The notes under the pieces are model-generated. The model did not search any database. It had not been told where the DNA came from and was given only the letters and a program-made list of their open reading frames with translations. The translations under genes were made by a program, and so were the position numbers. A stretch of 64,000 nt of DNA, taken from the NCBI GenBank assembly GCA_018401465.1, contig JAGYKE010000004.1, forward strand, positions 372,001-436,000, given 5' to 3'. Of the stretch, positions 32,685 to 41,810 are shown piece by piece. This stretch comes from Aestuariivita sp. (GTDB taxonomy: Bacteria; Pseudomonadota; Alphaproteobacteria; Rhodobacterales; Rhodobacteraceae). Numbering within the stretch: the stretch's first letter is position 1; each line of letters begins with the position of its first letter.

Positions 32685-34078
32685 GGCAGCAGGTCGCGCA
32701 GGCGGAATTCGGCGATGCGTTCGACCTGCGCGCAGGCCTCGGCGAATTCTGTCGCGCTGTCATGGCCGATGCGGCGTTCGAAGGCGGCGAGGATCGACGC
32801 CTTGTCGTGATCGCGCACGGCGATGATGAAGGGAAAGCCGTGTTTCGCCACGTAATCGGCGTTCAGCCGGGTGAAGGTGTCGCGTTCGGCGTCGGTGAGC
32901 GCATCAAGCCCCGCGCTGGCCTGTTCGCTGGTGCTTTCCGCCGTCAGCCGCTTTGCCTGCGCCAGTTTCCCGGCAAGGTCGGGATGGGCGCGCAGGACGC
33001 CCATACGTTCGGCCGCGCTGGCGGACCGGAACATGCGGGTCAGCGCCGAATGCACGCCGGTCGCGGTGTCGTGGGTCGGGCCAAGCTCCAGCGCCCAGGC
33101 GCGTTCGGCGATCCAGGGGGAATGCTCGAAGATGCCGCCGAAGGCCGACACGAACGCGTCGCGGTCCATGTCCGACGGGCGCACCCAGTGGCGCGGCGGG
33201 TGGGTCGCGGCCCAGTGATCGGCGATCTGTTCGCGGGTGGCGAACCAGACACCGTCATGGGACGCCATGTAATCAAGCGCGCGCTTCAGGGCGGCGGCGC
33301 GGCCCGGGCGGCCCACAAGGCGGCAATGCAGGCCGATGGACAACATGCGCCCGCCTTCGGCGTAAAGCACGTCGAAGCTGTCTTTCAGATAGGTTTCGAA
33401 CTGGTCGCCCGAATTGAAGCCCTGCGGCGTGGCGAAGCGCATGTCGTTGGTGTCGAGCGTGTAGGGCACGATCAGCTGATCCCGGCCTGCGATCTGCATC
33501 CAGTAGGGCAGATCGTCGGCATAGGTGTCGGCGACATAGGCAAAGCCGCCTTCCTCGGCGGCCAGTCGCACGGTGTTCATCGACGTGCGGCCCGTGTACC
33601 AGCCGCGCGGGCGGGTGCCGGTGACTTCGGTGTGAAGGCGGATCGCCTCGGCCATCTGGGCGCGTTCGTCACCTTCGGCCATGTCCTTGTGTTCGATCCA
33701 TTTCAGGCCGTGGCTGGCGATTTCCCAGCGGGCCTCCCTCATCGCGCGCACCTGTTCGGGGGCGCGGGCCAGCGCGGTGGCCACGCCATAGACGGTGACG
33801 GGCGTCTCCCTCAGCATCCGGTGCAGCCGCCAGAACCCGGCACGCGCGCCGTATTCATAGATCGATTCCATGTTCCAGTGGCGTTGGCCGGGCCAAGCGG
33901 CGGCGCCGACGATCTCGGACAGAAACGCCTCGGAGGCGGCGTCGCCGTGCAGGATGTTGTTTTCGCCGCCTTCTTCGTAGTTCAGCACGATCTGCACGGC
34001 GATGCGCGCGCCGCCTGGCCAGTGCGGATCGGGCGGGGTTGCGCCATAGCCGGTCATGTCGCGGGGGTAACGGTTCAT
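32681..34078 (-). CDS. puuE: Bifunctional allantoinase (PuuE) / OHCU decarboxylase (UraD)
   Basis: 465-residue fusion. Residues ~1-308 are a PuuE-type allantoinase of the polysaccharide-deacetylase fold ('[20 protein letters not shown]', '[12 protein letters not shown]', '[15 protein letters not shown]', '[15 protein letters not shown]'). Residues ~320-465 are an OHCU decarboxylase with '[18 protein letters not shown]', '[20 protein letters not shown]' and terminal '[12 protein letters not shown]'. It therefore performs OHCU to (S)-allantoin and allantoin to allantoate in one chain, the reverse of pathway order along the polypeptide. It is divergent from uraH. Confidence 0.9.
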   Translation of the reverse strand: MNRYPRDMTGYGATPPDPHWPGGARIAVQIVLNYEEGGENNILHGDAASEAFLSEIVGAAAWPGQRHWNMESIYEYGARAGFWRLHRMLRETPVTVYGVATALARAPEQVRAMREARWEIASHGLKWIEHKDMAEGDERAQMAEAIRLHTEVTGTRPRGWYTGRTSMNTVRLAAEEGGFAYVADTYADDLPYWMQIAGRDQLIVPYTLDTNDMRFATPQGFNSGDQFETYLKDSFDVLYAEGGRMLSIGLHCRLVGRPGRAAALKRALDYMASHDGVWFATREQIADHWAATHPPRHWVRPSDMDRDAFVSAFGGIFEHSPWIAERAWALELGPTHDTATGVHSALTRMFRSASAAERMGVLRAHPDLAGKLAQAKRLTAESTSEQASAGLDALTDAERDTFTRLNADYVAKHGFPFIIAVRDHDKASILAAFERRIGHDSATEFAEACAQVERIAEFRLRDLLP

Positions 34079-34222
34079 GCGCTTGCACCTGTCGGGGTTT
34101 TGACTGTTCTATTTCAAGACAATCGCGCCGACTTTCAAAAGGAAAGCGAAACTGTCTCGGGCCGGGCGGGGTTTGTCCTGTTGCATCGTCCGGGGCAGGG
34201 TCACGCAAGGAACGGAGGCATC

Positions 34223-34576
34223 ATGGCCGGATATCTGACGACCCATGTTCTTGACACCGCGCGGGGCTGCCCGGCGGCGGGCCTGCGGATCGAGCTTTAC
34301 CGCATCAATGGCGCGGCACGGGTGCATCTGAAGACGCTGGTCACCAATGCCGACGGGCGCACGGATGAACGCATCCTGCCCGAAGGCGATTTCGCGACCG
34401 GGACGTATGAACTCGTCTTTCACGCGGGCGACTATCTGACCGCCTGCGGGGTCGCGCCGGAGGACCCCCGCTTCCTCGACATCGTTCCGATCCGCTTCGG
34501 CATGTCGGAAGACGCGCATTACCATGTGCCGCTGCTTCTCTCGCCTTTCGGCTATTCGACCTATCGCGGCAGCTAG
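34223..34576 (+). CDS. uraH: 5-hydroxyisourate hydrolase (transthyretin-like)
   Basis: 117-residue transthyretin-related protein that hydrolyses 5-hydroxyisourate to OHCU. Diagnostic residues are the N-terminal '[17 protein letters not shown]' (catalytic His), '[13 protein letters not shown]' (Arg), '[19 protein letters not shown]' with the C-terminal YRGS that distinguishes HIU hydrolases from transthyretins. The start at 34223 follows AACGGAGG. A much longer frame through the antisense of puuE is not the gene. It overlaps the end of the convergent LysR gene. Confidence 0.92.
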   Translation: MAGYLTTHVLDTARGCPAAGLRIELYRINGAARVHLKTLVTNADGRTDERILPEGDFATGTYELVFHAGDYLTACGVAPEDPRFLDIVPIRFGMSEDAHYHVPLLLSPFGYSTYRGS

Positions 34577-35478
34577 ACGCGCAGCGCCGCGGCGATGCGG
34601 GCTGCCATGAACTCCATGAAGAGCCGCGTCTTCGGGTCCTGCCTGCGGCGGTGGGTGTACAGGCAGGCAAGCTGCACCGGTTCGGGCGGCGAGTCTTCGG
34701 CCACCGCGACAAGGCGGCCCGATTTCAGGTGATCGGCCACCTCGAACAACGGCTTCAGCGCGATGCCCCGCCCGGCCAGCGCCCAGTCGGTCAGAACGTC
34801 GCCATCGTCGCATTCATAGCGCCCCGCGACGCGGAACCGTTTCGGGCCGTCCGGGGTGACCAGCCGCCACTGGAATTCCGTCGCGCCCGGAAAGCGCAGG
34901 TTGAGGCATTCGTGGCCGCCCTGCACCAGATCGTCGCCATTGCGCGGCAGACCGCGTGCGGCGACGTAAGTCGGCGCGGCCACCAGCACGCGTTGCACAT
35001 CGGCGATCTTGCGGATGCGCAGGGTGCTGTCTTCCGGCTGGCCCAGGAAGAAGGCAAGGTCGAGACCTTCCGTCGTCAGATCGACCTTCCGGTCGGTCAG
35101 GCGCAGGCGCAGGCTGACTTCCGGGTAGCGGTCGATGAAGGCGGGCACTTCCGGCGCGATCAGGCGGCGGCCCATGCCCAGGGGGGCTGCCACGAACAGC
35201 GCGCCGCGTGGGTTCTCGGTGATCTCGGTCACCCCGGCCTCGGCCGAATCCACGGCTTCGAGGATCGCGCAGGCCCCGCCGTAGAAGGCCTTGCCCTGTT
35301 CGGTCGGCGTCAGGTTGCGCGTCGTGCGTTGGAAGAGCCGCACGCCCAGATGGTCTTCGAGCTGCGATATCCGCGACGACGTGACCGCGGGCGATACGCG
35401 CAGGTCACGGCCGGCCGCCGACATGCTGCCCAATTCATAGACACGGACGAAGGTGCGGATGTTGTCGAGGTAAGACAT
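34573..35478 (-). CDS. LysR-family regulator, purine-cluster linked
   Basis: 301-residue LysR-type regulator: winged helix '[20 protein letters not shown]' with '[20 protein letters not shown]' (residues ~17-60) and a periplasmic-binding-like effector domain. It resembles the subgroup that often acts as repressor or activator of a divergent gene. It is divergent from the urate hydroxylase gene with a 94-base spacer containing GGCAA/TTGCC repeats, so control of puuD, and perhaps the whole urate set, is likely. Effector unknown. Confidence 0.82.
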   Translation of the reverse strand: MSYLDNIRTFVRVYELGSMSAAGRDLRVSPAVTSSRISQLEDHLGVRLFQRTTRNLTPTEQGKAFYGGACAILEAVDSAEAGVTEITENPRGALFVAAPLGMGRRLIAPEVPAFIDRYPEVSLRLRLTDRKVDLTTEGLDLAFFLGQPEDSTLRIRKIADVQRVLVAAPTYVAARGLPRNGDDLVQGGHECLNLRFPGATEFQWRLVTPDGPKRFRVAGRYECDDGDVLTDWALAGRGIALKPLFEVADHLKSGRLVAVAEDSPPEPVQLACLYTHRRRQDPKTRLFMEFMAARIAAALRV

Positions 35479-35483
35479 TCTTC

Positions 35484-35506
35484 GGCAATTTTTGATGCTG
35501 TTTGCC
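35484..35506. promoter_or_regulatory. GGCAA...TTGCC inverted repeat, candidate LysR site
   Basis: GGCAA (35484-35488) and TTGCC (35502-35506) with a further TTGCC at 35509-35513 lie between the LysR gene and puuD, in an AT-richer patch. A T-N11-A LysR-type layout fits, but the arms are short. Confidence 0.3.
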
Positions 35507-35572
35507 TATTGCCGGGAATAGCAGAAGAATACCCCCGCGCCTAGTCTGACGGCGCATAAGGGAGGCAGCGGC

Positions 35573-36799
35573 ATGACCGATCTGGCGGTAACATGGGACT
35601 GGATCGAATTCGCGGTGCGCTGGCTGCATGTCATCACCGCGATCGCGTGGATCGGGTCTTCGTTCTATTTCATCGCGCTCGATCTGGGCCTGAACCGCAA
35701 CATCCCCGGCCCGGCGGATGGCGAGGAATGGCAGGTCCATGGCGGCGGCTTCTACCACATCCGGAAATACCTCGTGGCACCGGACGCGATGCCCGAACAC
35801 CTGACCTGGTTCAAATGGGAAGCCTATTCCACGTGGCTGTCGGGGGCGGCTTTGCTCGCCGTGGTCTACTGGGTGGGGGGCGAGCTTTACCTGCTCGACC
35901 CCACGCGGGCCGATCTGACGCTGTGGCAGGGGATCGCGATTTCGGCGGCGTCGCTGGGGGTGGGCTGGGTGATCTATGACGCGCTCTGCAAGTCGCCCTT
36001 AGGCGAAAGACCCACGGTGCTGATGCTGCTGCTCTTCGCGCTGCTGGTTGCGATGAGCTGGGGGTATAATCAGATTTTCACGGGGCGGGCGGCGCTTTTG
36101 CATCTGGGCGCCTTCACGGCGACGATCATGACGGCGAATGTCTTCCTGATCATCATTCCGAACCAGAAGATCGTGGTCGCCGACCTCAAGGCCGGGCGCA
36201 AGCCGGACCCCAAGTATGGCAAGATCGCCAAGCTGCGGTCGACCCACAACAATTACCTGACGCTGCCCGTGATCTTCCTGATGCTGTCGAACCATTACCC
36301 GCTGGCCTTCGGGGTGGAATACTCGTGGGCCATCGCCGCGCTGGTGTTCCTGATGGGGGTGACGATCCGGCATTACTTCAACTCGATGCACGCGCGCAAA
36401 GGACTGCCCACCTGGACCTGGGCCGCGACGGCGATCATTTTCCTGTGCATCATCTGGCTCAGCACGCTCGGCCCGCGCGAAAGCGTGGAGGAGGCCGAGG
36501 CGCGCCCGCTCACCGCCTTCGAGACGCGGTTCGCCGAAGCCCCGGGGTTCGACGCGGCCTATGACGCGGTTCTGGGCAATTGTTCGATGTGCCACGCGCG
36601 CGCGCCCGTCTGGGACGGGATCGGTATCGCGCCCAAGGGCGTGCATCTGGAAACACCCGCCGACGTGGCGCGGCACGCGCAGGACATCTACCTGCAGGCA
36701 GGCGTCAGCCATGCCATGCCGCCGCCCAACGCGCTGCAGATGCTGCCCGATTACCGCGCCGACATCGTGGCGTGGTACCGGGCGGCGACGGGCGGCTGA
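35573..36799 (+). CDS. puuD: Membrane urate hydroxylase PuuD (cytochrome c domain)
   Basis: 408-residue inner-membrane protein that oxidises urate to 5-hydroxyisourate. An N-terminal DUF989-type region with about eight membrane segments ('VRWLHVITAIAWIGSSFYFI', 'NVFLIIIPNQKIV', 'LPVIFLMLSNHYPL', 'AIIFLCIIWLSTLG') is followed by a C-terminal c-type cytochrome domain with CxxCH at residues 337-341 (CSMCH) and a distal Met candidate in 'SHAMPPPN'. This coupling to the respiratory chain replaces soluble uricase. Start at 35573 after AAGGGAGGC. It abuts the convergent aminotransferase gene. Confidence 0.9.
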   Translation: MTDLAVTWDWIEFAVRWLHVITAIAWIGSSFYFIALDLGLNRNIPGPADGEEWQVHGGGFYHIRKYLVAPDAMPEHLTWFKWEAYSTWLSGAALLAVVYWVGGELYLLDPTRADLTLWQGIAISAASLGVGWVIYDALCKSPLGERPTVLMLLLFALLVAMSWGYNQIFTGRAALLHLGAFTATIMTANVFLIIIPNQKIVVADLKAGRKPDPKYGKIAKLRSTHNNYLTLPVIFLMLSNHYPLAFGVEYSWAIAALVFLMGVTIRHYFNSMHARKGLPTWTWAATAIIFLCIIWLSTLGPRESVEEAEARPLTAFETRFAEAPGFDAAYDAVLGNCSMCHARAPVWDGIGIAPKGVHLETPADVARHAQDIYLQAGVSHAMPPPNALQMLPDYRADIVAWYRAATGG

Positions 36800-38149
36800 T
36801 CAGGCCGCCGCGAACCCCTTGTCGAGCGCGGCGAGGATCACGTTCACCTCGTCTTCCGTGATGACGAGGGGGGGCGACATCAGGATGTTGTTCATCCCCA
36901 GACGCACCATCACGCCGGCCTCGTAGGTGGCCTTGTGGATGCGTTTCATCGTGGCCATGTCCATCGGCGTCTTCTTCGCGCGGTCGCTCACGATCTCGAT
37001 GCCGGTCATCAGGCCGTGGCCACCACGGATGTCGCCGATGATGTCATAGCGTTCCGCCAACTTCTGCACGCCCTCGTAAAGCTGCGTGCCGCGAGGACCG
37101 GCGTTCGACTTGGTATCCAGCCGCAGCGTCTCGGCCAGACAGGCGACGACGGCCGCCGCGCCCACCGGATGCGCCGAATAGGTATAGCCGTGGAAGATGC
37201 CGCCCGCTTCGCCCGCGGTCTCGAACACATCCGCCACCTTGTCGTTCATCAGGGCGGCGCCGACGGGGAAGTATCCGCTGGTGATGCCCTTCGCCGTGCT
37301 CATCATGTCGGGCTTCACGCCCCAGTGCCGCGCGCCCGACCAGTCGCCGGTGCGCCCGAAGCCGGTGATGACCTCGTCCGCGATCATCAGGATGCCGTGG
37401 CGGTCGCAGATGTCGCGCATCAGGCCCATGAAGGACGCATCCGGCACGATCACGCCGCCAGCGCCCAGGATCGGTTCCATGATGAAGGCGGCGATGCTGC
37501 CCGCGCCCTGGAAGGCGATTTCGTCCTCCATCACGGCGGCGATCTTCTGCGCCAGCGTGGCGGGGTCGGTCTCATTGAAGGGGTTGCGATAGGTATAGGG
37601 GCTGGGCATGTGGAAACAGCCCGGCAGAAGCGGTTCGTAATTGATCCGGAAGCGGTTGTTGCCGTTCACGGACGCGCCGCCGAAATGCGTGCCGTGATAG
37701 CCTTTCTTGAGGCTCAGGAACTTGGTGCGGTTCGGTTCGCCCCGCAGGCGGTGATACTGCCGCGCCAGACGCAGGCAGGTTTCCACGCTGTCCGATCCGC
37801 CCGACGTGAAGAAGACCCGCGTCATGCCGTCTTCGGCGAAGAATTCGCGCACGGCGTACGAGGCTTCGATGGCCATGGGGTTCGTGCTGCCCGCGAAGGC
37901 GGAATAATAGGGCAGATCGTAAAGCTGCTTCGCGATGGCGTCCTTCACCGCGTTGTTGGAATACCCCAGGTTTACGCACCACAGTCCGCCCACCGCATCA
38001 ACGGTGCTGTGCCCGTCGATATCGGTGATCGAGGATCCTTCGGCCTTCATGATGATCGTCGGCGCATGGCTGCGCAGGTCGCCCGGGTGACCCATCGGGT
38101 GCCACAGATGCTGGGCGTTGTTCGCACGCAGGAAGTTGTCGTCTTTCAT
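36800..38149 (-). CDS. Class III aminotransferase (omega-amino acid type)
   Basis: 449-residue PLP aminotransferase of the omega-amino-acid:pyruvate group. It has 'HLWHPMGHPGDL', 'TSGGSDSVETCLRLARQYH', 'ADEVITGFGRTGDW', PLP Lys in 'MSTAKGITSGYFPVGA' and 'FHGYTYSAHPVGAAA'. The start at 38149 (MKDDNFLR) is preferred over one 24 bases upstream because GGAGG sits seven bases before it. The neighbours are purine and metal genes; substrate (beta-alanine, taurine, or similar) cannot be resolved. Confidence 0.82.
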   Translation of the reverse strand: MKDDNFLRANNAQHLWHPMGHPGDLRSHAPTIIMKAEGSSITDIDGHSTVDAVGGLWCVNLGYSNNAVKDAIAKQLYDLPYYSAFAGSTNPMAIEASYAVREFFAEDGMTRVFFTSGGSDSVETCLRLARQYHRLRGEPNRTKFLSLKKGYHGTHFGGASVNGNNRFRINYEPLLPGCFHMPSPYTYRNPFNETDPATLAQKIAAVMEDEIAFQGAGSIAAFIMEPILGAGGVIVPDASFMGLMRDICDRHGILMIADEVITGFGRTGDWSGARHWGVKPDMMSTAKGITSGYFPVGAALMNDKVADVFETAGEAGGIFHGYTYSAHPVGAAAVVACLAETLRLDTKSNAGPRGTQLYEGVQKLAERYDIIGDIRGGHGLMTGIEIVSDRAKKTPMDMATMKRIHKATYEAGVMVRLGMNNILMSPPLVITEDEVNVILAALDKGFAAA

Positions 38150-38223
38150 CACGGGCCTCCGGAATATGATCAAATCAGCAAGCCATGAAAGGCGGGATTC
38201 TGCAAGTCCCTGCCCCGTCCGGG

Positions 38224-39600
38224 TCAGACCGGGTCGGTCAGCAGGCGGTTCAGATCGGCGAAGCGGCTGTTGTCCCCGGTGAGGGCAAGTGCCGCATCGG
38301 CGATGGCCTGCGCACGCTCTGCGCCCAGAACCGGACCGGCCAGATCGTGGAACTTCGTCACGATATCTTCGCGGCCGAAGGGGCGCTCGGCCCCGCCGCG
38401 CGCATGGGTGAGGCCGGAATGGAACTCCCGCCCGTCCTTCAGCGTGATGGTCACGTCCGCCGACCGGTGCGCGGGAAAAAGCGCCTCGTGCTCATCGCTG
38501 GCCACCATGCGCGTGCGCGCGACCAGTGCGGCGACTTCGGGGTCGGACAGGCCCGCGCCTTCGATCTGGGCCAGCCCGATGCGGCCATGGACCAGCATCG
38601 TGGCCACGGCAAAGGGCAGCGAATACTGCGCCTGCGACGTGGTCGCGGGCATGTGCGGATAAAGCGCCGTGGCGTTGCGGAAGCTGCGCACGGTGATCTC
38701 GGCGATCTCCGGATGGGCGAAGTCATGGGCAATCTGCACTTCGCGCGCGGCGTCGATGGCGGCATGCGCCCAGCGGCAGATCGGATAGGGTTTGACGTAT
38801 TGCGACTGGGTCTGCCAGACGGCGCCGAGATCGGCCCAGAAGGCGGACGCGGCGCGCCCTTCGACGGTGATCGCGGGGGCGCCGGTAAAGCCCTCTTCCG
38901 CCATGATTGCCGCCGTCATCCCCGCCAGCGCCCCCCAGCCCGACCCGTCGTGCAGCATCGTGGGCGTCGCGATCTCGCGCATCATCTGGCTGCGGGGGCC
39001 GTGATATTCGGCGATGCCAAGCCCTTCGCGCAGCGTCGCGGCGTCGTGCCCGCGCATCCGCGCCGCCATGGCCGCGACGCCCAGCGCGTTCCACGCGCCC
39101 GATGTGTGGTAATCGGCAACGGTGGCGTGCAGCGCCTGACCCGCGCGGCCCGCGACCTCGTAGCCCACGATCAGGTGGGCCAGGGCATCCGGCCCGCTCA
39201 GCCCGTCGTCATGCTGGGCCAGCGCGGCAAGCGTCGGGACCGTGACGACGCCGATATGGCCCTTGACCGGGTTGAACCCGTCATGGGCGTCAAGGTTGTC
39301 GGTCTGCGTCGCGGCGGCGAAGACGGCGCCGGCCACGCTCACCTCGCGGCCATCGAAGAGCATCCGCGCGGCAAAGGCGGGGTCGGTCGCCCCGTAAAGC
39401 CGCAGCGCCGCCTGCCGCCCCAGCACACCCGCCCGCATCGGGGCCGAGGCCGCACAGACCCCGATCGTGTCGAGAAGGAGGAGGGCGGCACGCTCCTGCA
39501 CATCCCCAGGAATGTCACCGGCCCGCAGGCCCAGCACGAAACCGCAGACGGGGTCGAGCGCGGCCGCCGGTTCGGCCTGAATATCGGTCATGTCGTTCAT
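38224..39600 (-). CDS. MmgE/PrpD family protein
   Basis: 458-residue MmgE/PrpD-fold protein (2-methylcitrate dehydratase/immune-responsive-gene-1 family). Features are 'LLLLDTIGVCAASAP', 'DNLDAHDGFNPVKGHIG', 'GRAGQALHATVADYHTSGAW', 'VKPYPICRWAHAAIDAA' and 'QAQYSLPFAVATML'. Members include 2-methylcitrate and cis-aconitate-type enzymes and many of unknown substrate. There is no propionate operon nearby, so the reaction is open. It lies 74 bases upstream of the aminotransferase on the same strand. Confidence 0.8.
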   Translation of the reverse strand: MNDMTDIQAEPAAALDPVCGFVLGLRAGDIPGDVQERAALLLLDTIGVCAASAPMRAGVLGRQAALRLYGATDPAFAARMLFDGREVSVAGAVFAAATQTDNLDAHDGFNPVKGHIGVVTVPTLAALAQHDDGLSGPDALAHLIVGYEVAGRAGQALHATVADYHTSGAWNALGVAAMAARMRGHDAATLREGLGIAEYHGPRSQMMREIATPTMLHDGSGWGALAGMTAAIMAEEGFTGAPAITVEGRAASAFWADLGAVWQTQSQYVKPYPICRWAHAAIDAAREVQIAHDFAHPEIAEITVRSFRNATALYPHMPATTSQAQYSLPFAVATMLVHGRIGLAQIEGAGLSDPEVAALVARTRMVASDEHEALFPAHRSADVTITLKDGREFHSGLTHARGGAERPFGREDIVTKFHDLAGPVLGAERAQAIADAALALTGDNSRFADLNRLLTDPV

Positions 39601-39681
39601 GGGGGGCGTTCTTGGGGCGTTTCCCCCTCAGCCTGCGCCCGGAGGCCCGAGTCGCGGCGGCCGGGTCACGACATCGCGCGG

Positions 39682-40602
39682 TCAGGTCGCGACAATCGCA
39701 CCCCTGCGGCGGGGGCCGAAGACCGCCGCCAGCGCGAGGATCACGCCCGACACGGTCGCGATCATGCCGGCCGCGCTCACCGACGCGCCAAGGCCGAACC
39801 AGCCGGGCCCATAGCCCGCCAGCACATAGCCGAGGATCGCCGAGAGGATGGCGAAGACGACGCTCCACCCCACCTGCGCGCCCAGCCGGTCGGTCATCAG
39901 CCGCGCGGCGGCGGGGGGGCAGATGAACATGGCGATGACGATGATCGATCCCACCGCATCGAAGGCGGCGACCGCGGCCAACGCCGACACGACGACGAGC
40001 GCCAGCCCCAGCGCCCCCGTGCGGATGCCAAGGCTGCGGGCGAAGCCTTCGTCAAAGGTCGACAGCGCCAGCGGCCGCCAGAAGATACCGGTGAACAGCG
40101 CCACCGCCACCAACGTCAGCGCGATGCGCCCCAGTTCCGGCGGCAGGCCCGCCAGCGCCACGGGGTCGGTGAGAGACCCCCAGCCCGACGCATCGAGCCA
40201 GATCAGGCTTTCCAGATTGCCGTAAAGCGCGTGTTCGACATCAAGGTGAACGCTTGACGTATCGGACTGCTCCAGCAGCAGCACGCCGCCCGCGAACATC
40301 GCGGTGAAGACGACGCCCATCGCCGCGCCCGGTTCGATCCGGCCAAGGCGGCGCACCGCCTCGATCAGCGCGACGGCGACCAGCGCCGCGCAGGCGGCAC
40401 CCAGGATCATGGGCAGCGTCGCGACCGCGCCGGTGATCAGGAAGGCCACCACGATGCCCGGCAGCACTACATGGCTGATCGCGTCGCCGATCAGCGCCTG
40501 CCGCCGCAGAACAAGGAAATTGCCCGGCAGCGCGCAGGCCACGGCGGCGAGCGCGCCGATCAGGATCGGCGTCAGCGACAGTGTGACGAAATCGGCGCCC
40601 AT
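39682..40602 (-). CDS. Metal ABC transporter permease (TroD/MntD/ZnuB family)
   Basis: 306-residue permease of the ABC-3 family with about eight membrane segments. It has 'LRRQALIGDAISHVVLPGI' (conserved D-x-x-S-H), 'GIRTGALGLALVVVSALAAV' and 'GSIIVIAMFICPPAAARLMT', matching the second-permease type of TroABCD systems. It is the distal gene of the four-gene operon; its start is adjacent to the upstream permease stop. It forms the channel for Mn or Zn uptake with the protein at 40602-41807. Confidence 0.87.
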   Translation of the reverse strand: MGADFVTLSLTPILIGALAAVACALPGNFLVLRRQALIGDAISHVVLPGIVVAFLITGAVATLPMILGAACAALVAVALIEAVRRLGRIEPGAAMGVVFTAMFAGGVLLLEQSDTSSVHLDVEHALYGNLESLIWLDASGWGSLTDPVALAGLPPELGRIALTLVAVALFTGIFWRPLALSTFDEGFARSLGIRTGALGLALVVVSALAAVAAFDAVGSIIVIAMFICPPAAARLMTDRLGAQVGWSVVFAILSAILGYVLAGYGPGWFGLGASVSAAGMIATVSGVILALAAVFGPRRRGAIVAT

Positions 40603-41807
40603 CAGCCCGGCACCCCGCGCGGGCCGCCGATGCGGCGGTCGATCTCGGCGATCTGGTCCTGGGTCAGCACGGTTTCGATATCGCGCACCCCGTCATGCAG
40701 GGCGGCGGCTGCTTCGTTCCCGGGCCCCGCGCGCAGTTCGGCCCAGCGCGCCTCGTCCCGCAGGGCGCGGGCGGCGCGGGCCTGTCCCGCCTCGGTCGGC
40801 ACGCCGTCAGGGCGGACCAGCCCCGCGTGCTGCAACAGGCGCAAAGTCAGGCCTTCGTAGATCGGCTGACCATGGGCCAGCGCCAGCAGCCCCTGCCGCA
40901 TGTGCACCCGGCGGCGGAACCGGTTCTGGCGCAAGGCGGCGGCCAATACGCCGCGCCCCGGCGCGGCCAGAAGCGACAGCGCGAAGATCGCGAAGGCGGT
41001 CAGCACGATCATCGGCCCCGTCGGCAGGTTCGGCGCGGTCGCCGACAGCGCCGCCCCCACCCAGGCCGACACCGCGCCGATCGCGCCCGACAGAAGCACG
41101 ACGTGATCAGACCGGTCCGACCAGAACCGCGCCGCGACCGGCGGGATGATGAGAAGTGCCACGATCAGGATCAGCCCCACGACCTTGAGCCCGATGACCG
41201 TCACCGCCATGACAAGGCCCATCATCAGCAGATCAAGCCTCGCCACCGGCAACCCGCGCGCCACCGCGTAATCCGGGTCGAAGGTGACAAGCGTCAGCGG
41301 CCGCCGCAGCGCCAGCACCACCGCCAGCACCAGCGCCCCGCCGCCCGCGATCAGCAGCGCATCGGCGCGCAGCATCCCGGCGGTGGACCCCAGCAGGAAA
41401 TCTTCCAGCCCCGCCTGACGCCCCGCGCCCAGCGACTGGATCACCGTCAAGAGCACGATGCCGAAGCCGAAGAAGACCGACAGCACCGCGCCGATGGCGG
41501 CATCCTCGGCCAGCCTTGTGCGCCGCGTCAGGAAGGACACCGCCAGAAGCCCGACCCAGGCTGACAGCGCCGATCCAATCAGCAGCCCGGCCAGATTGCG
41601 CCCGTCGCCGCCCAGCGCGACCATGGCCAGAAAGGCAAGGCCCACGCCCGGCAGCGTCGCATGGCTGATCGCGTCGCTGACCAACGCGCGTTTGCGCAGG
41701 AACAGAAACGTCCCCGTCACCCCGGCGGCAAAGCCCAGAAGTGCGGCACCCACCGTGACCAGCGTCGCGTTGTAGCCCAGTTGGAGGGTGAGCGCCTCCC
41801 ACAGCAT
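40602..41807 (-). CDS. Metal ABC permease with C-terminal winged-helix extension (TroC-type)
   Basis: 401-residue ABC-3 permease. Residues 1-~285 hold the membrane domain ('LRKRALVSDAISHATLPGVG', 'KVVGLILIVALLIIPPVAAR'). Residues ~290-401 form a cytoplasmic tail with 'RVHMRQGLLALAHGQP', 'TLRLLQHAGLVRPDGVPTEA' and 'GVRDIETVLTQDQIAEIDRR', which resembles a winged helix of the kind fused to some TroC/MntC permeases. The tail may sense metal. It is the third gene of the operon, next to the ATPase gene with a 3-base gap. Confidence 0.83.
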   Translation of the reverse strand: MLWEALTLQLGYNATLVTVGAALLGFAAGVTGTFLFLRKRALVSDAISHATLPGVGLAFLAMVALGGDGRNLAGLLIGSALSAWVGLLAVSFLTRRTRLAEDAAIGAVLSVFFGFGIVLLTVIQSLGAGRQAGLEDFLLGSTAGMLRADALLIAGGGALVLAVVLALRRPLTLVTFDPDYAVARGLPVARLDLLMMGLVMAVTVIGLKVVGLILIVALLIIPPVAARFWSDRSDHVVLLSGAIGAVSAWVGAALSATAPNLPTGPMIVLTAFAIFALSLLAAPGRGVLAAALRQNRFRRRVHMRQGLLALAHGQPIYEGLTLRLLQHAGLVRPDGVPTEAGQARAARALRDEARWAELRAGPGNEAAAALHDGVRDIETVLTQDQIAEIDRRIGGPRGVPG

Positions 41808-41810
41808 GGC

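Noticed and set aside
34079-34222. TTTTGA/TCAAAA repeats between puuE and uraH as a regulator site
   Set aside because: Arms are short, imperfect and ~30 bases apart; nothing distinguishes them from ordinary AT-rich promoter sequence.
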